Shown here: positions 23,607-34,000 of the stretch, in pieces
Position numbering within the stretch: the first letter of the stretch is position 1
How the letters are laid out: every line of letters begins with the position of its first letter
Source: Clostridiales bacterium
GTDB lineage: Bacteria; Bacillota; Clostridia; Saccharofermentanales; Saccharofermentanaceae
Direction of reading: 5' to 3'
Assembly: GCA_017615325.1 (NCBI GenBank)
Contig: JAGAAI010000078.1
Coordinates: 1-38,762 of the forward strand
Length of the DNA stretch: 38,762 bases
Program-made: the position numbers and the translations under genes
Notes under the pieces: model-generated
Told to the model about the DNA's origin: nothing
Seen by the model: only the letters and a program-made list of their open reading frames with translations
Database searches by the model: none

Positions 23607-25514
23607 ATGAAATACAAGATGACGCGCAAGCAGAAGAAGATGCTTCGCCGTATCATTATTGCGGCCATTTTACTGGTGGCGTTTACGGTCCTGAAGGTGA
23701 TATTCAAGGATATTCCCTGGTATGTCTTTCTGCTCTTGTTCCTGATCCCCTATCTTGTCATAGGATACGATGTCTTAAGGACAGCCGTCATCAATATTTT
23801 CCACGGTCAGCTTTTGGATGAGAAGTTCCTGATGACTTTGGCAAGCGCCGGCGCTTTTGCGACAGGTGATTTCCCTGAAGGCGTTGCGGTCTTGCTCTTC
23901 TTCCAGGTCGGTGAACTCTTTGAAAGTATCGCAGTAGGGCGCACGAGAAAGTCAGTAGCAGCACTAATGGATATCCGTCCGGATTATGCAAATCTCATCG
24001 TTACGGATGATGACGGCAGTGAGCATGAGGAGACGGTATCTCCTGAAGAAGTTGCAATAGGGTCAGTCATTGTTATAAAGCCCGGTGAGAAGATCCCTTT
24101 GGACGGGATAATCATAGAAGGATCGACGACGGTCAATACTTCGGCACTCACGGGTGAGAGCCTGCCGCAGGATATGGTCCCCGGGGACAAGGTCATATCA
24201 GGTACTTTAAACCTTACAGGTGTATGCAAAGTCAGAACGAGCGGTGTTTTTGCCGAGAGTACGGTTGCCAAGATACTGGAGCTTGTAGAGAATTCGTCTG
24301 ACAACAAGGCACAGGCTGAGAACTTCATAACGAGATTCGCTCACTGGTATACTCCTGTCGTGGTTATCTCTGCACTTCTTCTGGCTGTTGTTCCTCCGCT
24401 GTTCCTTGGAATTACAAGCGGTGAAGTATGGAGCACCTGGATCGGAAGAGCGCTGGTATTCCTGGTAGTATCCTGTCCCTGTGCTCTGGTCGTATCTGTT
24501 CCTCTGTCTTTCTTCAGCGGTATAGGAGGCGCTTCCAGGGAAGGCATACTCATAAAGGGTGCCAATTACCTCGAGGCTGTATCCCGCGCTGACACGGTTG
24601 TCTTCGATAAGACGGGCACGCTTACAAAGGGTGCATTCGCCGTTGACGATATCCATCCGAACGAGATAAGTTCTGCTGAACTTCTGGATATAGCTGCGCT
24701 TGCCGAGAGTTATTCATCGCACCCGATAGCCGTATCCGTTATACAGGCCCACCACGATCACCTTGATAAGAGCAGGGTAGGCGATGTTAAGGAGATAGCA
24801 GGTAAGGGTGTTCGTGCAGTAATAGACGGCGACGATTATTACGTTGGCAACGGATCTTTGATGGATGAGGTCGGGGCAGACTGGCATGAGTGCCACCTTA
24901 CCGGAACCATAATACATGTGGCAAGGGTTATGGCTGATAGATGCGAATACTTGGGACACATTATAGTTAACGATGAGATCAAGCCTGAATCTGCCAAGGC
25001 AATAGAAGAGCTGAACAAAGTCGGTATCTCTAATACTGTAATGCTTACGGGCGACAAAGAAGATATAGCAAAGTCGGTAGCAGAGAAACTAAAACTAAGT
25101 TCTTACCATGCAAAACTCCTGCCGCAGGATAAGGTCGAACGCCTGAAAGATCTCATGGCAAGGGGTAAGAAAACGATCTTCGTCGGCGACGGCATAAATG
25201 ATGCACCTGTACTGGCAACTGCTGATGTAGGTATCGCTATGGGTGCTATGGGGTCTGATGCGGCCATAGAGTCCGCTGACATCGTCCTAATGGATGATAA
25301 TCCCGTTAAGATCGCCAAGGCCGTCATGATATCGCGCAAGACGATGCAGATCGTAAAAGAAAATATAGTCTTCTCCCTGGCGGTTAAGGTGCTGATCCTG
25401 GTGCTTGGTGCTTTCGGCATCGCAAACATGTGGCTGGCAGTCTTCGGTGATGTTGGAGTGCTTGTCCTGGCGATCCTTAACAGTCTGAGATGTTTCCGTA
25501 TTTCGGGAAAGTGA
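23607..25514 (+). CDS. P1B-type heavy-metal efflux ATPase (CadA/ZntA-like)
   Basis: This 635-residue P-type ATPase begins with a basic segment and membrane helices, with no HMA domain. Landmarks are the actuator motif TGES at 182-185, the membrane metal site CPC at 290-292, the phosphorylation site DKTGT with D334, HP at 372-373 for nucleotide binding, GDGINDAP at 527-534, and D615 in FGDVGV of the last helix, an aspartate typical of Zn/Cd/Pb transporters. It is predicted to export divalent soft metals, most likely zinc or cadmium, across the cell membrane. It follows the HMA gene by 41 bases with a GAGG site. Its stop codon touches that of the convergent gene. Confidence 0.94.
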   Translation: MKYKMTRKQKKMLRRIIIAAILLVAFTVLKVIFKDIPWYVFLLLFLIPYLVIGYDVLRTAVINIFHGQLLDEKFLMTLASAGAFATGDFPEGVAVLLFFQVGELFESIAVGRTRKSVAALMDIRPDYANLIVTDDDGSEHEETVSPEEVAIGSVIVIKPGEKIPLDGIIIEGSTTVNTSALTGESLPQDMVPGDKVISGTLNLTGVCKVRTSGVFAESTVAKILELVENSSDNKAQAENFITRFAHWYTPVVVISALLLAVVPPLFLGITSGEVWSTWIGRALVFLVVSCPCALVVSVPLSFFSGIGGASREGILIKGANYLEAVSRADTVVFDKTGTLTKGAFAVDDIHPNEISSAELLDIAALAESYSSHPIAVSVIQAHHDHLDKSRVGDVKEIAGKGVRAVIDGDDYYVGNGSLMDEVGADWHECHLTGTIIHVARVMADRCEYLGHIIVNDEIKPESAKAIEELNKVGISNTVMLTGDKEDIAKSVAEKLKLSSYHAKLLPQDKVERLKDLMARGKKTIFVGDGINDAPVLATADVGIAMGAMGSDAAIESADIVLMDDNPVKIAKAVMISRKTMQIVKENIVFSLAVKVLILVLGAFGIANMWLAVFGDVGVLVLAILNSLRCFRISGK

Positions 25515-26726
25515 TCAGAGAGGATAAGACAGGAAGATCAGAACTATATAGAATAAGATCATGCTCCCGAATATTATCAATTGCTTGATCTTATGTTCCG
25601 TTAATAGTCCGACGAACTCGCGGACGGCTGCATTTGGCCAGAAATACCACTTGGTGCGGGCTCCCATTCCGACGGCGCGCATCTTAACGTATCTTGCGAA
25701 AAGGCCGCTCCTGAAGACATGATAATTCGTGGTCGAGAAAGCGATCTTGCCGTCGGGGTTCCTCTCCATGATCTTCTCTTTTGAAAAGAGCATATTCTCG
25801 TGGGTGCTGGTGGATCTGTCTTCTTCGATTATAAGATCTTCAGGGATCCCTTTTTCCATGAGGTATCTTTTCATCGCTAAGCTTTCGGAGACGGCTTCAT
25901 CAGGCCCCTGACCGCCTGAGGTAATGAAGATAAGATCCTTTCCTGTTTCTTCTTTCTGTTTCTTATAGAAAGCAAGAGCACGGTCTAATCTGCCTTTGAG
26001 AAGAGGAGTTGGTGTTCCGTCCTTGCGGAGACCACACCCCAGTACTATCAGGAAATCCTTATCTTTATCGGGCTCATAACGGACAACGATGATATTGGCT
26101 ATTATGACTCCGATCAGCATGCATTCAAAATAAAGATAGACTGCGGCGAATATATTGGTTATGAGTTCATGGATTATAAGTTCGTAGTAACTGCCCATGA
26201 AATAGAAGTCGTAAAAGAAGATGAACAGGACTCCTCCTACAAGAAGGAAGGAGAGGATTATTCCCAGGAGATTAACGGGCCGGAAGCCTTCGTGCCTGAT
26301 GAGGGATATGTTGGAGATACAGAGAAGCAACGAGAAGATGAACAGGAAAGGGAAGGTAATGAACATATAATCCGTCGCGGAATTTAAGAGTCTGGAGAAG
26401 ATATGATCCGCTATATAATCGGCGGGCTGATTGATGATGGATATGGTCAGCAATATATAAGTTACCAGTACAAATGCGCTGAAGATGGCAAAGCCCATAT
26501 AAAAGATCGTGTTGTAGGAATAAGGGTTATATTCCAGCTGACCTTTGAAAGCCTTGAGAAGGAGCACTATGGCTGTAAGGATAAAAAGATCGATCAGCAC
26601 ACATGAGATGAATACGCCATCCTTTATTCCGGATACGGTCAGTATGGTTATGCCCAAGACAAGAAACCCTGCGATAATGGCAAGGTTCCATAACTTGGGT
26701 TTCTTATCTCTTGTATCAAATCTCAT
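25515..26726 (-). CDS. YdcF/ElyC-type (DUF218) membrane protein
   Basis: This 403-residue protein has about five membrane helices in the first 215 residues, a DUF218 domain at about 225-380 and a final hydrophobic helix. The domain begins FLIVLGCGLRKDGTPTPLLKGRLDRA and contains FITSGGQGPDEAVSES, EEDRSTSTHENM and FSTTNYHVFRSGL, which are the usual conserved stretches. DUF218 proteins such as ElyC and SanA affect cell-envelope integrity; the reaction is not established. It is the second gene after the beta-helix SLH gene (13 bases between them) and has a weak ribosome binding site, so it probably depends on upstream transcription and translation. Confidence 0.85.
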   Translation of the reverse strand: MRFDTRDKKPKLWNLAIIAGFLVLGITILTVSGIKDGVFISCVLIDLFILTAIVLLLKAFKGQLEYNPYSYNTIFYMGFAIFSAFVLVTYILLTISIINQPADYIADHIFSRLLNSATDYMFITFPFLFIFSLLLCISNISLIRHEGFRPVNLLGIILSFLLVGGVLFIFFYDFYFMGSYYELIIHELITNIFAAVYLYFECMLIGVIIANIIVVRYEPDKDKDFLIVLGCGLRKDGTPTPLLKGRLDRALAFYKKQKEETGKDLIFITSGGQGPDEAVSESLAMKRYLMEKGIPEDLIIEEDRSTSTHENMLFSKEKIMERNPDGKIAFSTTNYHVFRSGLFARYVKMRAVGMGARTKWYFWPNAAVREFVGLLTEHKIKQLIIFGSMILFYIVLIFLSYPL

Positions 26727-26739
26727 CGGTCAAGCTCTG

Positions 26740-29700
26740 TCAGCCGGGAATGTTCTCCTTGTAACCGTTAACGCTGACATCGTACTTATAGAGGAAAGTG
26801 ACCATCTGACGCCTTAAGCACTTGCCGTTTGGCTTGAATGTTCCGTCTGTATAGCCTGCGAGGATCTTGTTCTCGGAAGCCCAGATAGTCGCGGTGTAGA
26901 AATAATCACCGGTCTTTACATCCTTGAACTTGCAGGTTTTGGTCTTGGGAACGGGCTTGCCCGCCATTCTCCACATGAACGTAACGGCATGCTTTCTCTC
27001 GCATACGATCTGGGGACCGAATGTGCCGTCCTTATAACCTTCGACGATGTGGTTTTCATTACCCCAGATCACAGCCTTATAGAAATAATCAGTGCTCTTA
27101 ACATCGCTGAACTTGCAGGTCTTTGTCTTGGGAGAAGGACACCCTGAAAGACGCCAGAGGAAGGTTACCATCTGACCTCTTGTGCATTCATTTGCCGGGC
27201 GGAATTCCGTCTCGCCGTTATAGCCTTTTACGACACCCTTGGCTGCAAGCACATAAGTGGGTTTGAACCAGAAATCAGTTGACAGGGTAACATCATTGAA
27301 CCTGCAGCTTACGTTGCCGGTATTGTTCTTTACCGTGCTCTTCGAATCGATCCTGACTGCCAGCTGTTTGTTGGTAGGGAAGATGATCACATTATCCTTA
27401 AGCGTTGTAACTGAAGCTCCTGAGGAGATCATGAGCGAAAAGTCTCCTGATGCATTGTTGATGCGGTTATCGACAACGTTTTTAGCAGATGCGGATGCGC
27501 AGATCTTGATACCGCAATCCTTGGTGTCTTTTATGGAATTGCCGGAAATGTTGCCCGTGATCTTAGCCTTGTCATTTACCATGACACCCATATTGCCGGT
27601 CTTGTCGATCTCGTTATCGGTAATGTCACCACAGGTGGTTGACTTGAGAGATACCTTGATCCCCGAATCGCCGCTATCGGTTATTGTGTTCTTGCTGATC
27701 GATGAGACATTGGCTTTGTCAGACAATTTGATACCGCATTCATCAGGTGATGTGATGCTGTTGGATAAGATCTTAGCAGTCTTGGCGCTTCCTGATACAA
27801 CAATGCCTGAAGCTCCGGAATCCGAGATATTATTAGAATCAATGTTGACAACAGAACCTTTGTCCATGATGGCGATACCGTTCTTGGTGGCTTTCTTGAT
27901 GGTGTTAGATCTGATGTCTCCGGTAAGTTTTGCTCCGGCGCTTATTGCTATGCCGTTGCCTTTGGAAGATGTGATAGTGTTGCCCGTTATGTCCTTGCAG
28001 GTCGTGGAATCATCTACGATCTTTATTCCTGAATCGCCGGGAGAGCTTATCTTGTTCTTGGTGATCGTGTCGGAGATCTTCGATGCTTTGTTGATGAGGA
28101 TACCAACCTTAACAGGTGATGATATCTCGTTGCCTGAGATCTTACCGGATGTTGAATCCGATATTGCAACGCAGTAATCACCGCTTGTTCCGGATATTAT
28201 GTTGTCGGTAAGTGTTCCTATGGAAGCTTTGTCGGAAACTGATACGGCATATTTTTTGGAACCCGTGATGGTATTGCCCGTAACGGATCCTGATACCTTT
28301 GCATTGTTGGTGACCTGGATACCGTTCAGTGTTGAATCAGAGATCTTGTTATTGGAAATGAAAGGAACAACAGAAGAGTCATTGGCTACCTTGATGCCGT
28401 TCTCCGAAGCTTTTGATATGGTATTGGTCGTAATGCCTGCTGTAGCGGTTCCGCCTGAAGATACGGCGATACCGGATCCGGCGCAGGTGTTGATGATATT
28501 GTTCCTTATGGCCGTTACAGAGGCTTTCTCGCAGACCTTGATGGCAGTCTCGCCTGCGTCGGATACAGTATTTGTATCAATTGCATAAGCCGAGGATGAA
28601 AGCGTTACGAGTATCCCTGTGGAAGCAGTAGCGGATACCTTGTTGTTCTTGATATCCATACAGCTTGTTCCTTCATCGGAGACCATGATGCCGTATTTGC
28701 CTGTTGTGGCTACCGTATTACCCGATATATTGCCTGAGAGGACCGCGCTGTCGTTTACCATGATGCCGGTAAGTCCTGAATCCTCAACAGTATTGTTCGT
28801 GATCTCCTTGCACTTGGTAGAAGCGTTGCTGACCTTGATGCCATGCTCGCCGCTGCCGTTTACAGTGTTCGAACTGATCGAGCCGGTGACATTTGCCGTG
28901 CCGGATACATAGATCCCGACTTTGCCGGCAGAAGTTACACTGTTGCCTGAAATATTGCTGCAATTAGCAGACTCTCCGGATACAACGATACCGTTGTTAA
29001 CGGTCGTGTTTACCGTATTGTTCGTGATGGCAGATGCCTTGGCTCCTCCGGTCAGGTTGATGCCGTGGCTGCCTGCGTTGGAGATCTTATTGTCTGTGAT
29101 CGCGCCTGATGAGCTGGCAGATGAAGATATCATGATACCTGTAGTCTTGGGATTCTTCACGGTGTTGCCCGTTATGTCGGTGCACTTGGAAGAATCACAT
29201 ACCTTGATGCCAACGTCTCCTGCATCAGTCACCGTGTTGCTGCTGATGGAAGGAGCCGTAGACTCGCTGGATATCTGGATCCCGTTAGCGCCCGTAGTGG
29301 AGATCTTGTTGCCGGAAAGAGCGGTGATGGAGGATTTGTCACATGCCTTGATACCGATACCCGTAACTGATGACAGGGTATTGCTCTTAATGGAAACCTT
29401 TGTTCCTCCGCTTATCATGATGCCATCACCCTTGATGTTCTTCAGAGTGTTGGATGTAACGGTTATGCTCTGGCAATTCTTGCCTGTGGATATACCGTGG
29501 TCTTTGTCACCGGCAGCAGAAGCACCGTTGATGCTGTTGCCTGATACAGTTGCAGACCTGGTGTTGGAAAGCCTGATGCCATAACCGGATGTCGTTATGC
29601 TATTGTCCTTGACCGTAACACCTGTAATGTAATAATCGCCAACAGGGATAAGACCGGAACTGTCACTGACATAAGTATGTGATTTTGTATAGTTTGTACC

Positions 29701-30789
29701 TGCAACGGTGATGCCGGCATGGTTATAACTTCCAAGATCCTCATCCGTATTAAGCGTGATTGAATTGTTGCTTACGACTATCTTTGAATCAAAAGGAGTG
29801 GTGTAGTCACCCGAAATGGTTGTTGAATGACCGCCTGCGGCTTCGATATCTGTTGCAAGGAAAGTTCCCTGTGCGGAAGAATCCTCTCCTCCGTTGCCGT
29901 TGACTGAATAAAGCGCAATGCCTCTGGGAGCGTCTGTGATCGTGTTGTTCGTGATCGTGACATTCTTCCAGTAGCACCCCTGGATCGCAGCACTCCTTGT
30001 TCCGGAAATCTTGTTGTTTGAGATGGTGATGTTTGTCAGAGGGGCATTAAGTATTGCCGTATGGCTGCCGATGGCTCTCGGTACGTTGCTAAAAGTACAA
30101 TCTGTGATCTTAACGTTCTTTATGGGGAGTGCTTCGTATTCGTATGTATCGAAATGCCCCGGGGTAAGGATATCCAGCTGGATGGCTTCGTAGCAGCTGT
30201 CGGAAGTTCCTTTCCACTTCTGGTCCTTGAAGGTGCAGTTGCTTATAGTAAGTCCGTCAACTGCTGCGAATTCTGATAGGTGGTAGTCAGCCGTATTCTT
30301 TACGGTGAGATCCTGAAGAGTGAAATCCTTGGCATGTGCTATCTTTACGAGTGTCGCACCCATGCCGTTACCGTCGATCGTACCGTTCTTTACGGTTATT
30401 CCTTTATAGGCATATCCGGACTTAAGGGTTATGTCGTCGCCCAGATGGATCATATTATGTGCGGAATCTATCATCTTGATCGTGGAGCCGTTAAGATCCA
30501 GGATCAGGTAGCTGTAAAGCTTTATGGTGCTGCTTAGATTGTATGTCTTGCTCTTGGGAAGTCTGATGGTCACGGGATGATCGGCTGTGGCCTGATCTGC
30601 AGCCGAAGCGGTTTTCCTGTTGATGACCGCGGCAACGTCAGAGCCGGTCAGATCGTTCTCGCTGATATCGACCGTATAGTCATCAGCTCTTAGTCCCTTT
30701 TGAGGAATAAAACAGAGCGCGGCAGAGGCAAGCGCGAGAGAAAGCGCGGCAGCGGTCATTATTCGTACGATATGTTTCCTTACAGACAT
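26740..30789 (-). CDS. Secreted right-handed beta-helix protein with SLH anchor
   Basis: This encodes 1349 residues. The ATG at 30789 has GGAGGAG six bases upstream; the ORF-extending ATG at 30804 would put that site inside the gene. The signal peptide runs to about residue 36 (ending GLRA). The N-terminal part resembles pectate-lyase-like helices (YLILDLNGSTIKM, GITVKNGTIDGNG). About 30 coils of 23-25 residues follow, with consensus N-T-I-x(5)-GI-x-V-S. Several coils carry a cysteine before DIT (for example TTCKDITGN). Three SLH repeats close the protein (HIVEGYKDGTFGP, KILAGYTDGTFKP). It is probably a wall-bound carbohydrate-binding or degrading protein; I see no certain catalytic residues. 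Its promoter is at 30834-30862. Confidence 0.9.
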   Translation of the reverse strand: MSVRKHIVRIMTAAALSLALASAALCFIPQKGLRADDYTVDISENDLTGSDVAAVINRKTASAADQATADHPVTIRLPKSKTYNLSSTIKLYSYLILDLNGSTIKMIDSAHNMIHLGDDITLKSGYAYKGITVKNGTIDGNGMGATLVKIAHAKDFTLQDLTVKNTADYHLSEFAAVDGLTISNCTFKDQKWKGTSDSCYEAIQLDILTPGHFDTYEYEALPIKNVKITDCTFSNVPRAIGSHTAILNAPLTNITISNNKISGTRSAAIQGCYWKNVTITNNTITDAPRGIALYSVNGNGGEDSSAQGTFLATDIEAAGGHSTTISGDYTTPFDSKIVVSNNSITLNTDEDLGSYNHAGITVAGTNYTKSHTYVSDSSGLIPVGDYYITGVTVKDNSITTSGYGIRLSNTRSATVSGNSINGASAAGDKDHGISTGKNCQSITVTSNTLKNIKGDGIMISGGTKVSIKSNTLSSVTGIGIKACDKSSITALSGNKISTTGANGIQISSESTAPSISSNTVTDAGDVGIKVCDSSKCTDITGNTVKNPKTTGIMISSSASSSGAITDNKISNAGSHGINLTGGAKASAITNNTVNTTVNNGIVVSGESANCSNISGNSVTSAGKVGIYVSGTANVTGSISSNTVNGSGEHGIKVSNASTKCKEITNNTVEDSGLTGIMVNDSAVLSGNISGNTVATTGKYGIMVSDEGTSCMDIKNNKVSATASTGILVTLSSSAYAIDTNTVSDAGETAIKVCEKASVTAIRNNIINTCAGSGIAVSSGGTATAGITTNTISKASENGIKVANDSSVVPFISNNKISDSTLNGIQVTNNAKVSGSVTGNTITGSKKYAVSVSDKASIGTLTDNIISGTSGDYCVAISDSTSGKISGNEISSPVKVGILINKASKISDTITKNKISSPGDSGIKIVDDSTTCKDITGNTITSSKGNGIAISAGAKLTGDIRSNTIKKATKNGIAIMDKGSVVNIDSNNISDSGASGIVVSGSAKTAKILSNSITSPDECGIKLSDKANVSSISKNTITDSGDSGIKVSLKSTTCGDITDNEIDKTGNMGVMVNDKAKITGNISGNSIKDTKDCGIKICASASAKNVVDNRINNASGDFSLMISSGASVTTLKDNVIIFPTNKQLAVRIDSKSTVKNNTGNVSCRFNDVTLSTDFWFKPTYVLAAKGVVKGYNGETEFRPANECTRGQMVTFLWRLSGCPSPKTKTCKFSDVKSTDYFYKAVIWGNENHIVEGYKDGTFGPQIVCERKHAVTFMWRMAGKPVPKTKTCKFKDVKTGDYFYTATIWASENKILAGYTDGTFKPNGKCLRRQMVTFLYKYDVSVNGYKENIPG

Positions 30790-30833
30790 GGATATCTCCT
30801 CCAAGCTATATTATTTATCAATTTTGAGCATTT

Positions 30834-30862
30834 ATTATACTATTATTACAGATGAATTACAA
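30834..30862 (-). promoter_or_regulatory. Promoter of the beta-helix SLH operon
   Basis: Read on the minus strand, TTGTAA (30862-30857) and TATAAT (30839-30834) are spaced by 17 bases, about 45 bases upstream of the start codon at 30789. Confidence 0.78.
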
Positions 30863-30889
30863 AAAGTTAGGCATATCTGTAGCAAAAGA

Positions 30890-30910
30890 CCGGTTTTACT
30901 GTAAGACCGG
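30890..30910. other. Hairpin between the divergent beta-helix and addB genes
   Basis: CCGGTTTTA and TAAGACCGG form a 9-bp stem (one G-U) with a CTG loop, in an otherwise AT-rich divergent spacer. It lacks a proper T-tract on the plus strand. It may be a protein-binding dyad or a barrier between the two promoters. Confidence 0.4.
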
Positions 30911-31026
30911 CAAATAGGATATGTCCCTAAAATGTACACAAAACCGAAGCCCGCCAATTCTTCCTTTATTTATGGCAAAGGGTAGTTTATCATTTGAGAA
31001 AAGGAAAGATAATAAGGCAGGTTAGA

Positions 31027-34000
31027 ATGATCCGGATCAGATATTACAAAGGGATAGATTCGATAACTTCCTATATAGTTGAAGACGAAGTCGGACGCTT
31101 GTCAGAGGGCGGCAACACCGTATTTGTCACGCCCGAATATTCAAAGGCCCAGGTCGAGAAGATGGTCCTTGGATCCTTGGGTAAGGCTAATCCCGGATCT
31201 GTTGTCGTCAAGGGACAACAGATGGATATGAGCCTGTCGGCATCCTTTGTTTCCGGTGATGTTACAAGCTTTATAAGGCTCGCATCAGACATTATCTCTA
31301 CATGCGGAAGGACGAAGATCAATCCCGGAGGAGACGTTGAACTCCGTAATGCCATATATTCGGTCCTGACTGAATACAGGGAAGACTTCAGGAAGCTCGC
31401 AGGATTTGCAGGTCACTATGAATATATCAACGGACTCATCAATATCATCGGAGATTTTGTCCGCTATGGCATCGGTCCTGATGAGTTGAGAGCTGCTATT
31501 GATGCGTCCGGTGATGACAATGAGGAATACAAGGCCAAGATAAGCGATATAGCTTTTCTGATGGAAAAGCTGGAACTCATGAACGAGACATACGATCTGT
31601 CCCTCATGACTGATCCCATCAAAGATGCAGCCGACCTTTTGGCCGAACTTGCCGGAACACCTGACAGGCTGAAACTAAGGCGATATAGGCATGTCATGGA
31701 TCTGGTATCTTCAAGGTTTGTTGTTATCGGCTTCGGTTCCGCCAGACTCCTGACTCCCCATGAGAGTATGTTTATCAGAGCATTGTCTGACATGGGGGCA
31801 GATATCGTCTTCTATACTCTGGCCGCCCCTTCTGACAAGACCGGACTGGGGATCTATTCAGTAGGTAATGCATTTATCGATATCATGCGGACGGATCATG
31901 AATCTCAGATTGAAGAATACATTCCCGATAGGAAGGCGGAAGCAGGTACTGTCACCAGATGCATCGAATCTTACGTTGCATCAGACACATCTCTTCTTCC
32001 TGACAAAGATCAGGTGAGGGAGAAGATCGTATTGTCACAGATATCCGATGCAGACGACAGGATCGGATATGTCATGAACGAGATAGTCGATCTCACACGC
32101 AACAGGGGATACAGATACAAGGATATCAGGATAGTCTGCTGTGACGATGATCTCATGTCATCCGTTACCAGTGTGGCAGAAGCATTCGGTCTGGATCTGT
32201 TTATCGACAGGAAGGTCGACCTCATAGATACGGTAATTCCGATGTTTGCCGAGACGATCCTCATGTTGCCTCTTTCCGGCTATTCTTTGGATGTGGTGTT
32301 GAGAGCGATGTATTCCGGAATGCTCAAGATCCCGCCATATCTTGCGGATTCTTTTGATAACTATTGCCGTCTCAAGGCGATAACGGACGGCAGGAGACTA
32401 TTCTCCGAGTCCTTATTCAGGGATAAGGGTAAAGATGGCGAGACCGGTAAGTCTGCGGTTAACGACAGGATCCCGATGGTTTATATCCACGAGAATACTG
32501 TGACAGTTAACGGTGAAGTTCTTGCCGAAGGACTATATCCTGCAGGAGATGTTTTCTGGGATCATATAATCGATGAGAAGATAAGACCGTTGAAGAAGAT
32601 CGCAGATGAGATCTACTCAGCCTCGACTCTCTCGGCCAAGGCTAAGCTCCTGTCGGATTACCTTGATTCCAACAGGCTCTTCATAGAGTCGTTGAGAGAC
32701 GAACTCCTTGAGCAGAAGATGGATACTCCTGCCCAGGCTCTCGTAAGGGGTTATGACGAGATAATGAAGCTCCTGGCATCCTTTGCCCATGAGATGAATG
32801 ATGTTCCGATAAGCCAGTCTGCCATGATAAACCTTGTCAGAACGGACATGAAGAACAAGACGGAAGGCACGATCCCTCTCCGCGTTGATTCGGTTGAGAT
32901 AACGACTCCCGGCAGAGCATATATCTCTCCATGCAAGGTGCTCTTTATAATCGGTGCCGACAGATCCAATTTCCCCTCAGGCAGGATCAGCGACGGCATT
33001 ATCAGCAGTGACGAACTCAAGACCCTTGCAGGTTCCCTTAAGGATATATCACTTCCCGACAAGACTGAGTCAACCCTCAAGGAACAGTATGTTTCTTCGT
33101 GCCTCATGATGGGCACGGCGACAGATCTTATCTATATGGTCCATGAATACGGTGCTGCCGTATCAAGAGTGTTTGACTTCTTTAAGGAATACGAAGAGGG
33201 TGATGACTGGAAGATCCCTGCCAACAACTTTAAGTTCTTTACATACGAGACTCCTGTTGAAAGAAGGTTCCATTTTGAGGACGCAAGGATCCTGGCTGAG
33301 GACATGTCAGTATTTGCAAGATCCCAGATGAGATGCTCTGTGTCTGCTCTGGAACAGTTCAATAACTGTCATTTCCAGTACATGGCAGAGCGCATGATAA
33401 GAGCCAAGGAGAGGGAAGATAATACGGAAGTTAAGGCTAATGCGATCGGGACCGTGATCCATGCAATGTTTGAGAACGGCCTCAAAGATCTGGGCTTTAA
33501 GTCCGGGGATGACCTTAAGGCTTATTGTGACCGCTATATAGAAGATGGTGTGTTCGATGAAGGCGAACTTGACAGAATCACTGAGACTACATTTACCCAG
33601 GCAGTCACTCCGAAGGACGTCCCGTCTGCATACGATCAGGACGGCAATATAGCGGGGCTTTTCGAGAATAGAGAGGGATACAAGATAAAGAGGATCTTCC
33701 GCTGGATGTATCCTGAAGTCATAAAGGACTGCCGTGATACGGGGTTCGTGCCTTCAGGTTTTGAATTGGAACTGGGGAAGGGAGACTATGAATTCAACAT
33801 CAAGACGGATAACGGCATGACTTTTATCTTCAACGGTTATATCGACAGGTTCGATATCAGGAAAGAAGCGGACGGAGTCAGTTCCGTAAGAGTTGTTGAT
33901 TATAAGACAGGTAAGAAGACCATATCCATGACAGAGCTTGCCGAAGGAACCCAGATCCAGCTTCCGGCATATTCATATGTCCTTATGCAGGGGCTGAATA

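Noticed and set aside
27257..29584. Four long plus-strand open frames opposite the beta-helix gene
   Set aside because: They lie exactly antisense to the coil array. Regular repeats with biased codons keep the opposite strand free of stops. Their products are monotonous Leu/Pro/Met/Val strings with no ribosome binding sites.
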